A stretch of DNA of 64,000 nt from Epiperipatus broadwayi (taxonomy: Eukaryota > Onychophora > Udeonychophora > Euonychophora > Peripatidae). Location: positions 122,001 to 186,000 of the forward strand of contig JAQFVV010000230.1 in NCBI GenBank assembly GCA_028023455.1, written 5' to 3'. This document shows positions 45,758-56,574 of the stretch, piece by piece. Within the stretch, counting starts at the first letter, position 1; each line of letters begins with the position of its first letter. The position numbers and the translations under genes were made by a program. The notes beneath the pieces are model-generated. The model was not told where the DNA came from, searched no databases, and saw only the letters and a list, made by a program, of their open reading frames with translations.

Positions 45758-46837
45758 CATTAAATATTATCTAAACTTGAACGAAAGTATAGTTAATTAT
45801 ATTATAAGACCAAACGAAGTGTAATAGCGTAAATGAAGATTTCATGGTTTAGTAATTACTCCAATTAGATTTAAACTAAATAATTAAATAAAAGAAAAAG
45901 AGAAAGCGAGAAAATTAGCGCAGAGAAAGATTCGAAAATTGATTTTTAAGAAGGCGGAGTACATTTTATTGATTATGGTAGATGAGCTAGCGGGAGCGGG
46001 TACTAGATCGTATTGGTCAAGCAGACTTGTCGACAAGGTCGGCTGGCGCCCATAGGATTTTTTCCTTTAAATAAATAAAAGTTTGATTGGCTAATATGTA
46101 GTCTAGTAAACGAGTATAAATGTTATTGGCAAATGTTTTCCAATGATATTGATTACTCTACCCGAAGTACTGACAGCCCTGTGATAGGATTTTGTGTAAG
46201 AGGGAGGTACAAAATTCTGATCGAGTCGTTATTATAAAAATTAAAACATTGTTATTGATTTATATAAATGATGTTTTTATAAAATGTACGAACGACGGTA
46301 AAAAAGGGTTTAGGTATAATATGATGGTCTATATATTATAATAACCAGAATTGTAGATATATTCCTAGAAATGCTGTATTATGTCACATAAATGGATGTT
46401 TTTTTAGTAAAAATACATAAACACTTAAGAATAAATTTAATGTACTAATCTGTTTTATTTATTAAAAAAAATATGAACCATTTTTAAGTATGATTTGTAA
46501 TGATTAGGACACAACATTAATACATGATGTTATTTTAATTTTTTTTTGTTTTTTATCAGTTCGTTTGCAGCTCACTTCATTCATATTGCAACTATCTTGT
46601 GCTAAGGGGGAGGGGGTAGCAATATAGTCAAGTTAAGACAAAAGATGCACTGATCAAAAATTATGCATTTACTTATTTGATATTATGTGTTACAATAACT
46701 TAGTGTATCAATTAGCAATTAAATCACCACCCAAAATTAATTTACAAATCCACTAATAATGGTTTGGCCTTTGGCTTGTCAGGAAATTTTGGTTAATAAT
46801 TTAATTGTGAATTGGCACATTTAGTTTAATATATATA
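45758..46837. other. Unassigned region with GC-richer patch (45.9-46.06 kb)
   Basis: GATGAGCTAGCGGGAGCGGG and CTTGTCGACAAGGTCGGCTG stand out in AT-rich DNA. No frame, splice signal or repeat relation was recognised. Confidence 0.4.
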
Positions 46838-47036
46838 TTTAAATTTGCAAATGTTTATTTATCTATGTAACAAAGTGTTTTTTTCTTTATAACTTAGGTG
46901 CACTTTTGGTGAAGTTCACCATAACCGTAGCTCTCTGATTATGGTGAACGTCACCGAAAGTGCATTTAGGTTATCAAAAAGAAAAAAAACTACTTCATTA
47001 TGCAGATGAACAAATGTTTGCAAATTTGAATTATAA
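46838..47036. mobile_element. MITE-like hairpin (~200 bp)
   Basis: Outer arms AAATTTGCAAATGTTTATTT / GAACAAATGTTTGCAAATTT and inner arms AACTTAGGTGCACTTTTGGT / CGAAAGTGCATTTAGGTTAT pair, also GGTGAAGTTCACCATAA / TTATGGTGAACGTCACC. Axis near 46932. No coding capacity. Confidence 0.9.
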
Positions 47037-47134
47037 ATACAAACAAAGGGGAAAGATCAATATTTAAAATATATATTTACAGTGGAATTATGATATCCAT
47101 TGTCCAATAATAATAAAACGATGTACTGTTTTTT

Positions 47135-47220
47135 TCTGTGTTAAAGCATTAACCAGGGAGTGAACCCTGGAGCAACTGCTTATAAAGCAGCTGTGCTAAC
47201 CACTCGGACAGCAATGCTTG
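47135..47220 (-). mobile_element. S1 SINE, minus
   Basis: Reverse complement starts AAGCATTGCTGTCCGAGTGG and ends AATGCTTTAACACAG with a following A run (T run on plus at 47129). No clear target duplication. Confidence 0.8.
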
Positions 47221-47710
47221 TGTAACTTACAATTGTATTTTATGAATTCTTTTAGTTTGGTTGAATTTCTATGATCACTAGCATTATGCCTTGAAACCAT
47301 TTCAAATGGTCTTTTAAATTTTGGTGGGAAAAAGCAATGGAAGAAACCATTTATATTGCTTCCATATGGATTTTAGAAATAAAAAAAAATCATAACTGAA
47401 TAAATTCACATGAGAGCTCTATGAGAAAATACAATAATAGCTGCCACATCTAAACAAATATTTAAATATAAATTTTACACCTTACTAATTAAAAATTTTA
47501 GATGTTATTTTTGTTTAACTTTGGGAAGGGGGGAATAGCGTGCAAGTGGATAGTACATATATGACAGTAGATGTGGATATTCCATATATATAATTGAAGT
47601 ATAGCCCACAGTTGTTCAATTATGTGTTTAAAGTGCTTTTAATTATTTGTTTAAATTACAAATGAAAATTTGTGTTTAAGCTGTATTATTGTAGATATTT
47701 AGAAATGCTG
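47221..47710. other. AT-rich non-coding, nothing recognised
   Basis: No gene or repeat relation found. Confidence 0.4.
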
Positions 47711-47815
47711 ATGGATTTATTGCTGAGGAGTTTGTAAAAAGTTCGAGCACCGGAATCGATTCTGGGACTTTCCCATCCCCAAGTTGGACACTTTATCAAC
47801 TGCATCAAATCATGC
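47711..47815 (-). mobile_element. S2 SINE, minus
   Basis: Reverse complement: GCATGATTTGATGCAGTTGA, TAAAGTGTCCAACTTGG, GAATCGATTCCGGTGCTCG, then ACTTTTTACAAACTCCTC. This is one of the better-preserved A- and B-box pairs of the family. Confidence 0.75.
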
Positions 47816-47997
47816 AAGGTTTTAGATCATTTTGCACATCCAAATATTTTTACAGGTACTATAATTATGAAACAATTTTATATAAATTAATTTACACGTT
47901 AATAGGATATTTGTAATTTTTTTTCAAATATGATCGAAGTTATCTATAAACTCATTTCTGCATAAATCCTTTTGAATTCTTTGATCACTTCTATTTA

Positions 47998-48510
47998 GAT
48001 AATCAAAGGTTAAACCATTAAGCATCACATGATCACCATTTCTTATGCTAGCACATCTGTTTTTAACAAAGGCAAAACTCTCCATACAATAGTGATGCTT
48101 AATGGTTTAACACCAATCCTGCTTAATAGGATAGTGGTTGCTATGGTTGTTAAAGAGCCAAAGAAACCAAAATGTTTGAGTACTGAATTGAGTTCAGACC
48201 TATATGACTATATAATCTATTGAGCTTAGAATGAAAATATTATTGTGTTTTCAATTTTATTCTCATAGTTTTGTAGTTAAGTAGAGAGAAACAGTGGCTG
48301 CTGGAGGGTTGCATTAGATCCTAAGATCTAGGTGCAGTGCTCTCGAATCCAAGGCTCCACAGTGACGAAGACCCACAAGACAGAAACTAGTCTGGGGATA
48401 TTGGATGAGTAGCCACTAGATTGGGATTTTATGCACAAGCCTCTGGCATCCATTGATTACTCTGGGTGGCACTATTGTATGGAGAGTTTTGCCTTTGATA
48501 ATTAAAAGTT
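47998..48510. repeat. FB head-to-head pair (copy 3) with 14-bp direct repeats
   Basis: Minus arm 48012-48092 (tail mirror ATCACATGATCACCATTTCT, then AACAAAGGCAAAACTCTCC) meets a long plus arm (about 48093-48496). The plus arm runs through GGTTGCATTAGATCCTAAGA, ACTAGTCTGGGGATATTGGA and GGATTTTATGCACAAGCCTC to GAGAGTTTTGCCTTT. GATAATCAAAGGTT (47998-48011) and GATAATTAAAAGTT (48497-48510) match at 12 of 14 positions. The plus arm is the most 5'-complete FB copy seen. The frame 48029-48223 is incidental. Confidence 0.75.
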
Positions 48511-48885
48511 ATTGAAACCTCAATAATAAATAAATTTGTAATTGTTTCTAGTCACAAATGATCCACTTTAAAGAAAATACTGTTCCTAAGTGCTTCCATT
48601 GATTTTTATCTCATATTAATATTGGTAAAAGTGTTCTGTGTGCTCATTTGAAACTTTTTCTTTACTTATTTCAGAGCATCTTTTCCTCCTATTTATTCAT
48701 GTAGGCCACCATTTCTGATTTATATTATTTCCACATATATTTTTTTTGCTATACTCTTATTAGACTTTTATCATTTTTTAATCTTCTTTAATCTGTATAT
48801 CAGAAACTAGTATATGGAATTTATGCATGAATATCTTTTTTTAAGCTTATGCATGCTTCTTTTATGTAATTCTCTACATCATCCT
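48511..48885. other. AT-rich non-coding, nothing recognised
   Basis: No gene or repeat relation found. Confidence 0.4.
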
Positions 48886-49020
48886 ACAGGGTTTAGTTTA
48901 CTGGCGGAGTATCAATCTCTGGAATATAAAGTTCTGTATAGATTCTGGTTGTGGCACTTTGGCGCTTGAACTGCTAATGAACTATCGGGCAAAAAAGCCA
49001 TTTATTTATTTATTTATTCT
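48886..49020 (+). mobile_element. S2 SINE, plus, ending in (TTTA)n
   Basis: ACAGGGTTTAGTTTACTGGC, GGAGTATCAATCTCTGGAAT, AGATTCTGGTTGTGGCACTT and CTTGAACTGCTAATGAAC follow the S2 order. The 3' end is a TTTA/TTTATT simple repeat (48999-49018), a common SINE tail. Confidence 0.7.
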
Positions 49021-49085
49021 CTACATTCTGTGTTTTTTATTCAGTCTATTAACTGATATATGTTCTAGATATTAAACTAATGTGT

Positions 49086-49166
49086 ATCATCAACAACTAT
49101 TATCAATCCACTGCAGGATGAAGGTCTCTCCAAGTTCAATCCATCTTCTCCGATCTTTAGCTTACT
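49086..49166 (-). pseudogene. Short N1 non-LTR 3' tail, minus
   Basis: Only the last ~80 bp of N1: mirror of GGTGCAGG-type tail, with CAATCCACTGCAGGATGAAG and AATCCATCTTCTCCGATCTT, identical in order to the start of the copies at 20.9 and 59.77 kb. A strongly 5'-truncated insertion. Confidence 0.8.
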
Positions 49167-49870
49167 AATTAATGTGTATATGCTTATTTAAATAAGATCC
49201 TTACTTTGTTTTATTAATAATTGTTTTTATTCCCATCCAAATAAAATCATTAGCTGAATATGTCCTCCAATATGCAAACTCATGTGAAAGAGTTTGCGAT
49301 TCCCTTCTTTACATCATTCTGTGGTATATATATAATTTCATTGAATTTATTTCCAAAATATTTTCTGAAACTGTTAGGTATTTATTAATGCAAGAAATAA
49401 GAAACTCATCGCCTTTATGCTATTAAAGTATTTTATTGTTAGTCCTTGTAATGTCAACGCAGATGTACTTTTGCCGATAAAGAAAATAGCTCAGGCTTAA
49501 CTCCCAGTTGTAATATAAAATCTTTGTACTGTGATTGCAATTTAGATTTTAAAACTTCTACCTTTGAACTAAACTAGCAAATTGTTCTGATGGGAACAAA
49601 AAAAATTTTTTTAAGGCTTCTGCATATATATTATAGTTATCAAAGTAGAATGGTGACATTACTTTAAATCTTTGGTCCCCGAAGATTTGAATCTCTCTGT
49701 AGAAATCTTGTGACGACAAAAGAAAATGGATTTATATATATATATATAAAATAAACGGCGATGCTGGAATTTGAAAATGGGATAAGTCGGTGGCAAATCT
49801 CAATCATATCTTTCGTATTTTCTTTTAAAAATATTTCTATAGATATACACATATTTTGTTTGTGTTTAGC
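49167..49870. other. AT-rich non-coding, nothing recognised
   Basis: The minus frame 49664-49852 shows no motif. Confidence 0.4.
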
Positions 49871-50100
49871 TCTTTTTGGTAATCTTTATGCCTTCTTTGT
49901 TTTGGTGCAGTGATATAGTAACTGGCTCTGAAGCTCGTAGCTTTTGGTAATCTTTATGTTCTCTTTGTTTTGGTGCAGTCATGTAATGACTGGCTGTAGA
50001 GTTCATAGGTCAAAAATCACAGCTCAGTTCTGACACCTTTAAGGGTCAAACTTTTTACAAACTCTCAAGTAATAAACCCTTTGGCATGCTTCTTGTCACA
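49871..50100 (+). mobile_element. S2 SINE with duplicated 5' end
   Basis: CTTTTTGGTAATCTTTATG..TTTGTTTTGGTGCAGT..ACTGGCTCTGAAGCTCGTAG (49871-49940) is immediately repeated from 49941 (CTTTTGGTAATCTTTATGTT..GACTGGCTGTAGAGTTCATA). It then continues into TCACAGCTCAGTTCTGACAC and the S2 body TTTTTACAAACTCTCAAGTA. Confidence 0.7.
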
Positions 50101-50335
50101 TGACACTCTGGAGCTCAGAATCAAGGCTTGAATCATCATTTAGCCCTAGCAGCTCCAGTAATCAAACTTTTTATAAATCCTTGCACAATAAGCTATTTAA
50201 TTACCTTTTCCCACCTCATGATTAGGTGCAATAGTAACATGGCAGACGGTAAAGCTCAAAGTTCATGGATCACGACCTATCTCTGTCACTTCCAGAGTTT
50301 GAACTTCTTCCAAGCTCCTGGGGAATAAACCATAT
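50101..50335 (+). mobile_element. Two partial S2 SINE copies in tandem
   Basis: 50110-50210 holds a degenerate copy (CTCCAGTAATCAAACTTTTT, ATAAATCCTTGCACAATAA). 50212-50335 holds a fuller one (GATTAGGTGCAATAGTAACA, GGATCACGACCTATCTCTGT, TTTGAACTTCTTCCAAGCTC). With the copy at 49.9 kb this gives three in a row on one strand. The frame 50128-50328 is incidental. Confidence 0.6.
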
Positions 50336-51154
50336 ATTTATTTTTGTTTAGAAATCTGGACCGGCATGATAAATAAATAATAGAATGGTTAGTTATTTGG
50401 GAGTTCATGTGATGTTTAAGCATTGGAAGTGATAAGCTTCAATCCATTTGCCTTTAGTTATCAAATCTATTAATCTACCATTGTACAAAACCATATAGTA
50501 TATTGGTATGATTGTACCTTCCATGAAGCCAAAATTGTTTTTCATATATTTGATTTTTTTATTTAGGACCAAAAATTACTTTTCTCCTTGATTTTTTTTT
50601 ATTTTTTACAATATATAATATTTAAATTTGACTTTAGAGGTTCGTGTTCTTATATTTGGATTCGAACCCTTCACCTATGACTGTCTTCTATTCAAATAAA
50701 TGCAATCCATATAGATATGGACTTATATAAATAGTTGTTGTCATATATAAAATACAAAACAAAATTTGATATTTAAGTCAACACAGTCTTTATTTCTTAT
50801 TCGCTTTTGGCTTTGTGAATATATATATATGATAAACAAAAATGCAAGTATATATATATATATATATATTACAATGCTTATTTTTATCAGTTAAAAAATA
50901 CTCTTATTCTGTACCTTAGTTAATAACAACTATAAATTGAAAGAAGAACTCCAAATTCCTATAAAATTCAATGTATAAAAGTCATAGATCAGATCCTTTA
51001 CATAAGTTGAAAGTAGTCTGCATGTTTTATTCCTAAATGGCATGTAAAATAAGATAGTTTCATTAATCAATAACTCTTCTCTTACTTCTTCTATTCACTC
51101 TCTTAAATGTATTGCCAATTTCTGCCTTTTCTATTATGATTATTGATCTTTACT
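50336..51154. other. AT-rich non-coding with (TA)n
   Basis: TA repeats at 50820-50832 and 50850-50868. Nothing else recognised. Confidence 0.45.
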
Positions 51155-51362
51155 AAGGCAATAAACCTTTAAGCATGTGTGCTTAAAAATACGAAGGTAG
51201 GGACCTCTACAGGTCTTAACCACAAGCTTACTCTTGTGGTTAAGACCTGTAGATGTCCCTATCTTTGTATTTTCAAGTGCACATGCTCTTGTGGTTAAGA
51301 CCTGTAGAGGTTCCTACCTTCGTATTTTCAAGCGCACATGCTTAAAGATTTATTGCCTTAAT
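51155..51362. mobile_element. Hairpin element with internal tandem duplication
   Basis: AAGGCAATAAACCTTTAAGC is mirrored by GCTTAAAGATTTATTGCCTT. Inner arm AGGTCTTAACCACAAGCTTA pairs with two direct copies of CTTGTGGTTAAGACCTGTAG (51232-51250 and 51288-51306). The right arm is therefore duplicated while the left is single. The plus frame starting at 51234 is a by-product. Confidence 0.85.
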
Positions 51363-51619
51363 AAATATTACTTATGTAATCAATGTGCATTAAATAAATT
51401 TATGATTATTGATTTTGTAAACTTGAATTTTCTGTTTTCATTTTTATTCCGAAAATAAATATTCTATTTACTCTTTTCCAACATCCTTGAACAATATACT
51501 ATATATCTCAGTCCATTTCAATTTGAAATAATTTTAAGGCAAATCTAAATATAAGAATTATTTGACAGATGCACTGAGTATTATTTAAAACTATATTAAT
51601 TCAACAAACTATTAATTAT
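51363..51619. other. AT-rich non-coding, nothing recognised
   Basis: No gene or repeat relation found. Confidence 0.4.
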
Positions 51620-51905
51620 GATTGTATTTATATATTGGACTATTTCTACCATCTAAGATAAGTATTGAATTCAGTATTTAAGAATCTGAAGGCCCAGGTT
51701 CAATTCCCATAGTACTGTCACTGGTCAGGATAGCATTACCTGAAGGAGGGGGGGATAATACCTCTGGAAACCTTGTGCATATGCTGACCTGTGTGCTATT
51801 ACTAACAGTTGAATATATTGGGAATATTTAAATAAAGTTATTTTTTTCTAAAGACATTCAATACTTATATTAGATGATGGAAGTAGTCTAATATGTAAAT
51901 ACACC
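51620..51905 (+). mobile_element. Penelope-like 3' tail, plus, with short inverted left arm
   Basis: The plus part carries AGTATTTAAGAATCTGAAGG, CCCAGGTTCAATTCCCATAG, ACTGTCACTGGTCAGGATAG and ATTTAAATAAAGTTATTTTT, as in the pair at 12-13 kb. The first ~35 bp (TATTGGACTATTTCTACCAT) are the mirror of its own tail end (GATGGAAGTAGTCTAATAT), so a tiny minus arm is present. No coding part remains. Confidence 0.8.
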
Positions 51906-51960
51906 TAAAACACCAACATTACAAACCTTTGGGAAAATATTAACTATGGTATAGGTTTCT

Positions 51961-52080
51961 AAAACAGGCAAAACTCTCCATACCCACTCAGTGCAATCCA
52001 GAGTAATCAATGGAGAGTTTTGCCTGTTTTAATAACAGTTGTGAGCAGGCATAAGAAATGGTGATCATGTGATGTTTAGT
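51961..52080. repeat. FB head-to-head pair (copy 4), strongly truncated
   Basis: Minus arm AAAACAGGCAAAACTCTCCA to GAGTAATCAATGG (51961-52013) directly abuts plus arm AGAGTTTTGCCTGTTTTAAT to ATGTGATGTTTAG (52014-52080). The plus arm alone carries the extra 3' tail. Confidence 0.8.
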
Positions 52081-52894
52081 GATTTTTTTTTAAAAATTCT
52101 GGTTAATAAATTTTTTTTAATTTATTTACAAAATTTCTTTCATTTTATAACTTTAGTCCAGAAAAAGTGACACAATACAACTGCAGTACTTACTTTTATG
52201 GGGTGTTTAAAATATTATATTTATTATCTATTTATTTAAAAATTAGTACAAAAAATAACTAATTGTGAATAATAATTTAAAGAAATGCTTTTAATCACAT
52301 TAGTTGATAAAAAATAAGTTTTCTTTAGCTTTCATTAATATTCTTGATATTAAGTGACCAAAAATAAAAGCATATCGTGTTTAAAAATATTCTTAGACCA
52401 TTTCTGAACATGACCATGATGCGTTTTTATTGTTGTTCACATAATATCAAGAACACAATGAAGGTTAAACCACTTTCAATATCTTGATCTTGATATCGTA
52501 TTTATAGCAATAACTGGCAGACAAAAGGGTGGTAGGTATAAATATAATATAAATTTATGTAAATGTATACAAATGAATTAAATTGGGAAGCAGGATTCCT
52601 TTTTGTTTATAGAGTTATGTGCGATGCCTGCTTTATTTTGCATTTAGAATCATTTCTTTCACTGCAAACAATGCTTGATGATGTAGGTTTGAATGTATGG
52701 TCGAGTTTATTTTGATCCTCCAGAAATATAGGCTTGTAGTCTAGATTGCTTTTAGCTCTTCAGTAGAGATAAATTGTGAATAAAGAAAGTTTAGATAAAA
52801 TTTAATATTGTTAGGTGGCAGTACTATAAAGAGTATTGAATCTTATGTAAAATTAATTTTTTTTTTTTTAATTGCTTGCAAATTCTAAATAATG
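52081..52894. other. AT-rich non-coding, nothing recognised
   Basis: No gene recognised. ATATCAAGAACACAATGAAG near 52445 is not related to other parts. Confidence 0.4.
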
Positions 52895-52997
52895 TCAAGT
52901 GTTGGTGGTTGAGAGGTCAGCACAGCTACTTTACAAGCAGTTGTCCCGGGTTAGTGGGCTGGCTTCCCAGCCGATACTATGACCATGAAAAAAAAAA
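52895..52997 (+). mobile_element. S1 SINE, plus
   Basis: GTGTTGGTGGTTGAGAGGTC, GCTACTTTACAAGCAGTTGT, GGGCTGGCTTCCCAGC and GATACTATGACCATG followed by ten A's. B box mutated; no clear target duplication. Confidence 0.85.
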
Positions 52998-54024
52998 GCT
53001 AGGGCTTTGTTATTTTTAAATGTACATATGTTTTGCAAAGTTCAGTTATATTGGAAAGTGGATAAAAATTGAGTTACAAGATTTTATGCAGAGACATATA
53101 ACAAATCAAAGAAAGTTATTAAAAGTATATAAAAATACAATGCTCATGTTTTCTTTTTACCATTGTGCATTAAAATACCATTTTAAGTTGTCTTGTTGCC
53201 CTGTTAGCAATTCATCTTTAAATTGACACCTATCTTTAAATTTCTTTAGAAAATTACTGAATATTACACTTTTTTTTTAAATTTTCACATTTATAAATTA
53301 AAACAATTTCTCTTGTTTTTTAATCATTATATATGTATTGCTACAATTATTTATATTTTAGCAATTTACAATAAAAAAGATTTTTTTGCCTATTGATTAA
53401 TTAATAAAACAGAGTTACCAAATTATTTAGCTATAATTTCACCATTTTATCTAGCTAAAATTTCTAAACAAATATAAATTTAGTTGTTGAACAAGAGCAA
53501 CAAATTTAAATATATTTATTTATTAATTATTAAATTCTTTATAAATTAAAATGTATATCATCTTGCATAAAAAATGTGACTCAGTACAAATAAATATAAT
53601 ACATATTATTTAGACATATATATATAAAATCCATGTGAATGTATGTTTATCTGCAAGACTGTTACATGTTTCCTGTGAATATATGTTTATCCATGAGACT
53701 ATCACATGTCAAATTCACAACCAGTTAAAAAAATTATCATGTTTGTCCATAACACTGTCAAATTCACAATTGAAAAATGAAAAAAAACCTTTAAATTTGT
53801 TTTTATAAATAAATAACCATACTTGATTAAGCCATAATTTATATTATGAGCATTTTATGCAAAGGAAGTAAATTGCACCCTTTATATTTAATAATCTGTA
53901 ATTTTTATTATGAAGCATATTTTATGCGAATAAAGTAATATCACGATTAATAAAAGTAATTTTTTTATGAAGCAATTTCCGTAATGCTTTCAAATTTATT
54001 TATCAAATATAACAGGTATATTTA
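52998..54024. other. AT-rich non-coding, nothing recognised
   Basis: The 68-codon frame at 53020-53226 has no recognisable motif. A short direct repeat (TGTGAATRTATGTTTATC) occurs at about 53633 and 53674. Confidence 0.4.
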
Positions 54025-55508
54025 AAAATTTTGATTGTTTTACAATAGCGTGCTGAAACCGCCAGAGGGCGGGCTCGGTTTGTAAACAAAGATAAATATA
54101 ATGTTGCCGGGGCCAGGTTTCTTTTCTTTTTTTGTTAGCTTTGGTTTTTTTTTTTTTTTGTTTATCACATTTATAAAAGTAATATCAAATCAAATTTTTT
54201 TTTAAACACAACCAAAAAAAAAAAAATAAACAAATGCATAAACAAAAAAATTACAAATAAATGAATTTACAAAAAAAAGTACTTAATTTTTTTTGCTTTT
54301 GATTTTTTTCATTATTCATATTTTCAAAGGGGACAGGGTTTTTTTTTTTTACCATCTACGTATTTATTTTTGGTTGTTGTTTATCACATTTAAAATAAAA
54401 GTATGGCGGCTTTCAAATCTATTTTGGCTACCCCAAACAAAAAAAAACCCAAAAAAACGGATCAATTAAAAATGATTTTTAAAAAGTAGTTAACCGATTT
54501 TTTGTTTGTTTTGATTCTTCTCTTTAAACCCTTTCTATTTTCAGTTCGGTATTGTACGACAAACAAAAAATCAGCCGATTCAACTACTTCTTTCTTTTTT
54601 TTTTCGGTTTGTTTTGTTTTTATTTTGATAAATTATAAAATCTATTGTCTGTTTAACGGTAACATTTACAAGCCAAAATCCAACTTTGGGAGAGGGGGGA
54701 AGGGTGTTTGCAATTGCTAAGAGAACGGAATGCTAACAACTCAAAGATTGACCAAGTTTTGATGGTAATTCCCCCCAAAAAACATCAATCTATACGGCAA
54801 TTAAAAGCAACTTTTTGGGCTCTTCAGGCAAAAATAAAAAAAACAGCAGGCATGCAGCTTCAAGGTGTTTTGTTTGATAAACCACTGGTTCCAGCAGTCA
54901 GAGAAGAATCCTTGTTCTTTCTTTGACATTCGGAAAACAAGTTGTCCTATTTCAGCTATTCGATTAATCAGCTTGCAGTTGTTGTTGCACGAAATGTGAC
55001 TTAGAGCGTGATTTGATGGGAATCGTGCTTTTAACTACACTTGAACCATTTTTTCAGCAGGAAATGGGAGCTAGGGAAGCATGAGACTCTGCTGATAATT
55101 GTTAGTAGACCTTCCTAAAACATGCAAGATAGAGGGGGAGGTGGTCTTAATGAATATTAAAATAGTTTCGACAATTGTAATTCCAGCCACCCTCAGACAA
55201 TACTGTATACAAAAGTGAAATATGATCGCTAGTCCGAAATGCTTAGCCCGAATCTGAGCTGTAAGCTGACACGATAGCTTCTGCAGCAAGATTGGCTAAA
55301 TGTCATGTTTCTGTGCATTAGCATAGAAATAAACACAGTTAGCCGGTACCCTCCCCCATATCAACGGACTATTTGTAGGCTTACGCATTAGAAATAGAAC
55401 GTTCGATAGCGGCGGAGGCCACTTAAATGGCATATTTCTGTGTGCTAGCATAGAAATAACGCCCTCTGGCAGTTTCAACACGCTATTGTAAAACAACCAA
55501 AATTTTAA
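54025..55508. mobile_element. Unclassified DNA transposon with ~45-bp inverted repeats
   Basis: The left end AAAATTTTGATTGTTTTACA..ATAGCGTGCTGAAACC..GCCAGAGGGCG (54026-54071) is the inverted repeat of the right end CGCCCTCTGGCAGTTTCAAC..ACGCTATTGTAAAACAACCA (55460-55508), with about three differences. The inside mixes long T/A runs with GC-richer segments. It also holds a direct repeat of TTTCTGTGYRYTAGCATAGA (55309 and 55436) near the right end. No clear target duplication was found. The superfamily is not recognised. Confidence 0.75.
54708..54926 (+). other. 72-codon open frame inside the TIR element
   Basis: Frame with QVLMVIPPKKHQSIRQLKAT, FWALQAKIKKTAGMQLQGVL and DKPLVPAVREESLFF. It is rich in Lys and Arg and more protein-like than nearby frames. 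No domain recognised. It could be a remnant transposase piece or captured host sequence; equally it may be non-functional. Confidence 0.3.
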
Positions 55509-55727
55509 TTTAGCTTTATTAAATTTAAATTCAGCTTTATTAATATCTTGCCTGGTACTTTTCTGAAGTATTCTGGGTTGTTCTAAACTTTTTTTTTTCA
55601 ATTATGAATTTTTTACATTTATTTATATAATATCATATCTTTTGTTTAATTTACATTAAATCTTTAAAAAAAATTGTTAAAGCAACCAATTAAAAAATGA
55701 CAGCCTTTTCAAGGTTGGATACATCTG

Positions 55728-56059
55728 ATACTCATATAAATGTGATAATATATTAGACTATTTCCATCATCTATCATTAAATGTTAAATGCCTATAAGAT
55801 TTTAAACTTTATTTAAACTTTTTCAAGTACAAACAACTGTTAGTAATTTCACACAACTTAACAGATGACACAGGTTAGTAGGTTACTAACCAGTGTTATG
55901 CACTAACTTGTATGTTATTTGTAACAGTTGTTTGAAAAAGTTTAAATAAAGTTTAAAATTTTATAGACACTCAATATTTAATGATGATGGAAATAGTCCA
56001 ACATATTGTCACATCTAAAATACGATCATTAAAAATCTTCAGGTATATACTCATATAAA
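55728..56059. mobile_element. Penelope-like tails, head to head, 13-bp direct repeats
   Basis: Minus tail (GACTATTTCCATCATCTATC, AACTTTATTTAAACTTTTTC, ACAACTGTTAGTAAT) and plus tail (GTAACAGTTGTTTGAAAAAG, TTTAAATAAAGTTTAAAATT, GATGGAAATAGTCCAACATA) meet near 55895. ATACTCATATAAA occurs at 55728-55740 and 56047-56059, perfect 13-bp direct repeats. Coding and tRNA-like parts have been lost by truncation in both arms. Confidence 0.85.
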
Positions 56060-56574
56060 ATTCACTTCATTTGTATGTGCTTTTTTATATTGCCAGACTA
56101 TAAAAAATCAATCCATGATAAAAATAATCAAGAAATACTGATCTAAATATCCTGCATGCTTTAATGAAAGTGGGTGTATCTAAAATTAAGATCCATAAAT
56201 TAAAGAAGCTCAGCTTACCAGTTTCAGTGCTTAATTGTCACATGACCCCCCCTCAAGTGACAATCATTCAATAAAAATATTTCCTTGACATCTCTGATTT
56301 AGATTATATTATTTCATTACATACACCCATGCCATTAAAGTAGGCTTTCACTATTGTAATTGTAGAAAAGTTGTTACTAAAAATTTTGATATAATTAGTG
56401 ATTTATTCCATGAGAAAGAATGCAAGATTTATGGCTATTTAGCATAACATGAATCAGAACTATACAAAACAGTGCACAATGAGGTTTTGTGAAGCAGCCA
56501 AAAAATTTGGATTTTTTGAGTGAAAAAAATAAAGTAATTTGAATTGAATGCTTATTGAATACTTTAATTCTAAC
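56060..56574. other. AT-rich non-coding, nothing recognised
   Basis: The minus frame 56395-56595 has no motif. Confidence 0.4.

Noticed and set aside
46041-46054. TGGCGCCCATAGG resembling a tRNA primer-binding site
   Set aside because: It is not directly preceded by an LTR end with CA, and no polypurine tract or second LTR is seen.
55296-55601. 101-codon minus frame across the right TIR
   Set aside because: It spans the transposon end and flank, so it cannot be an ancestral gene; no motif.
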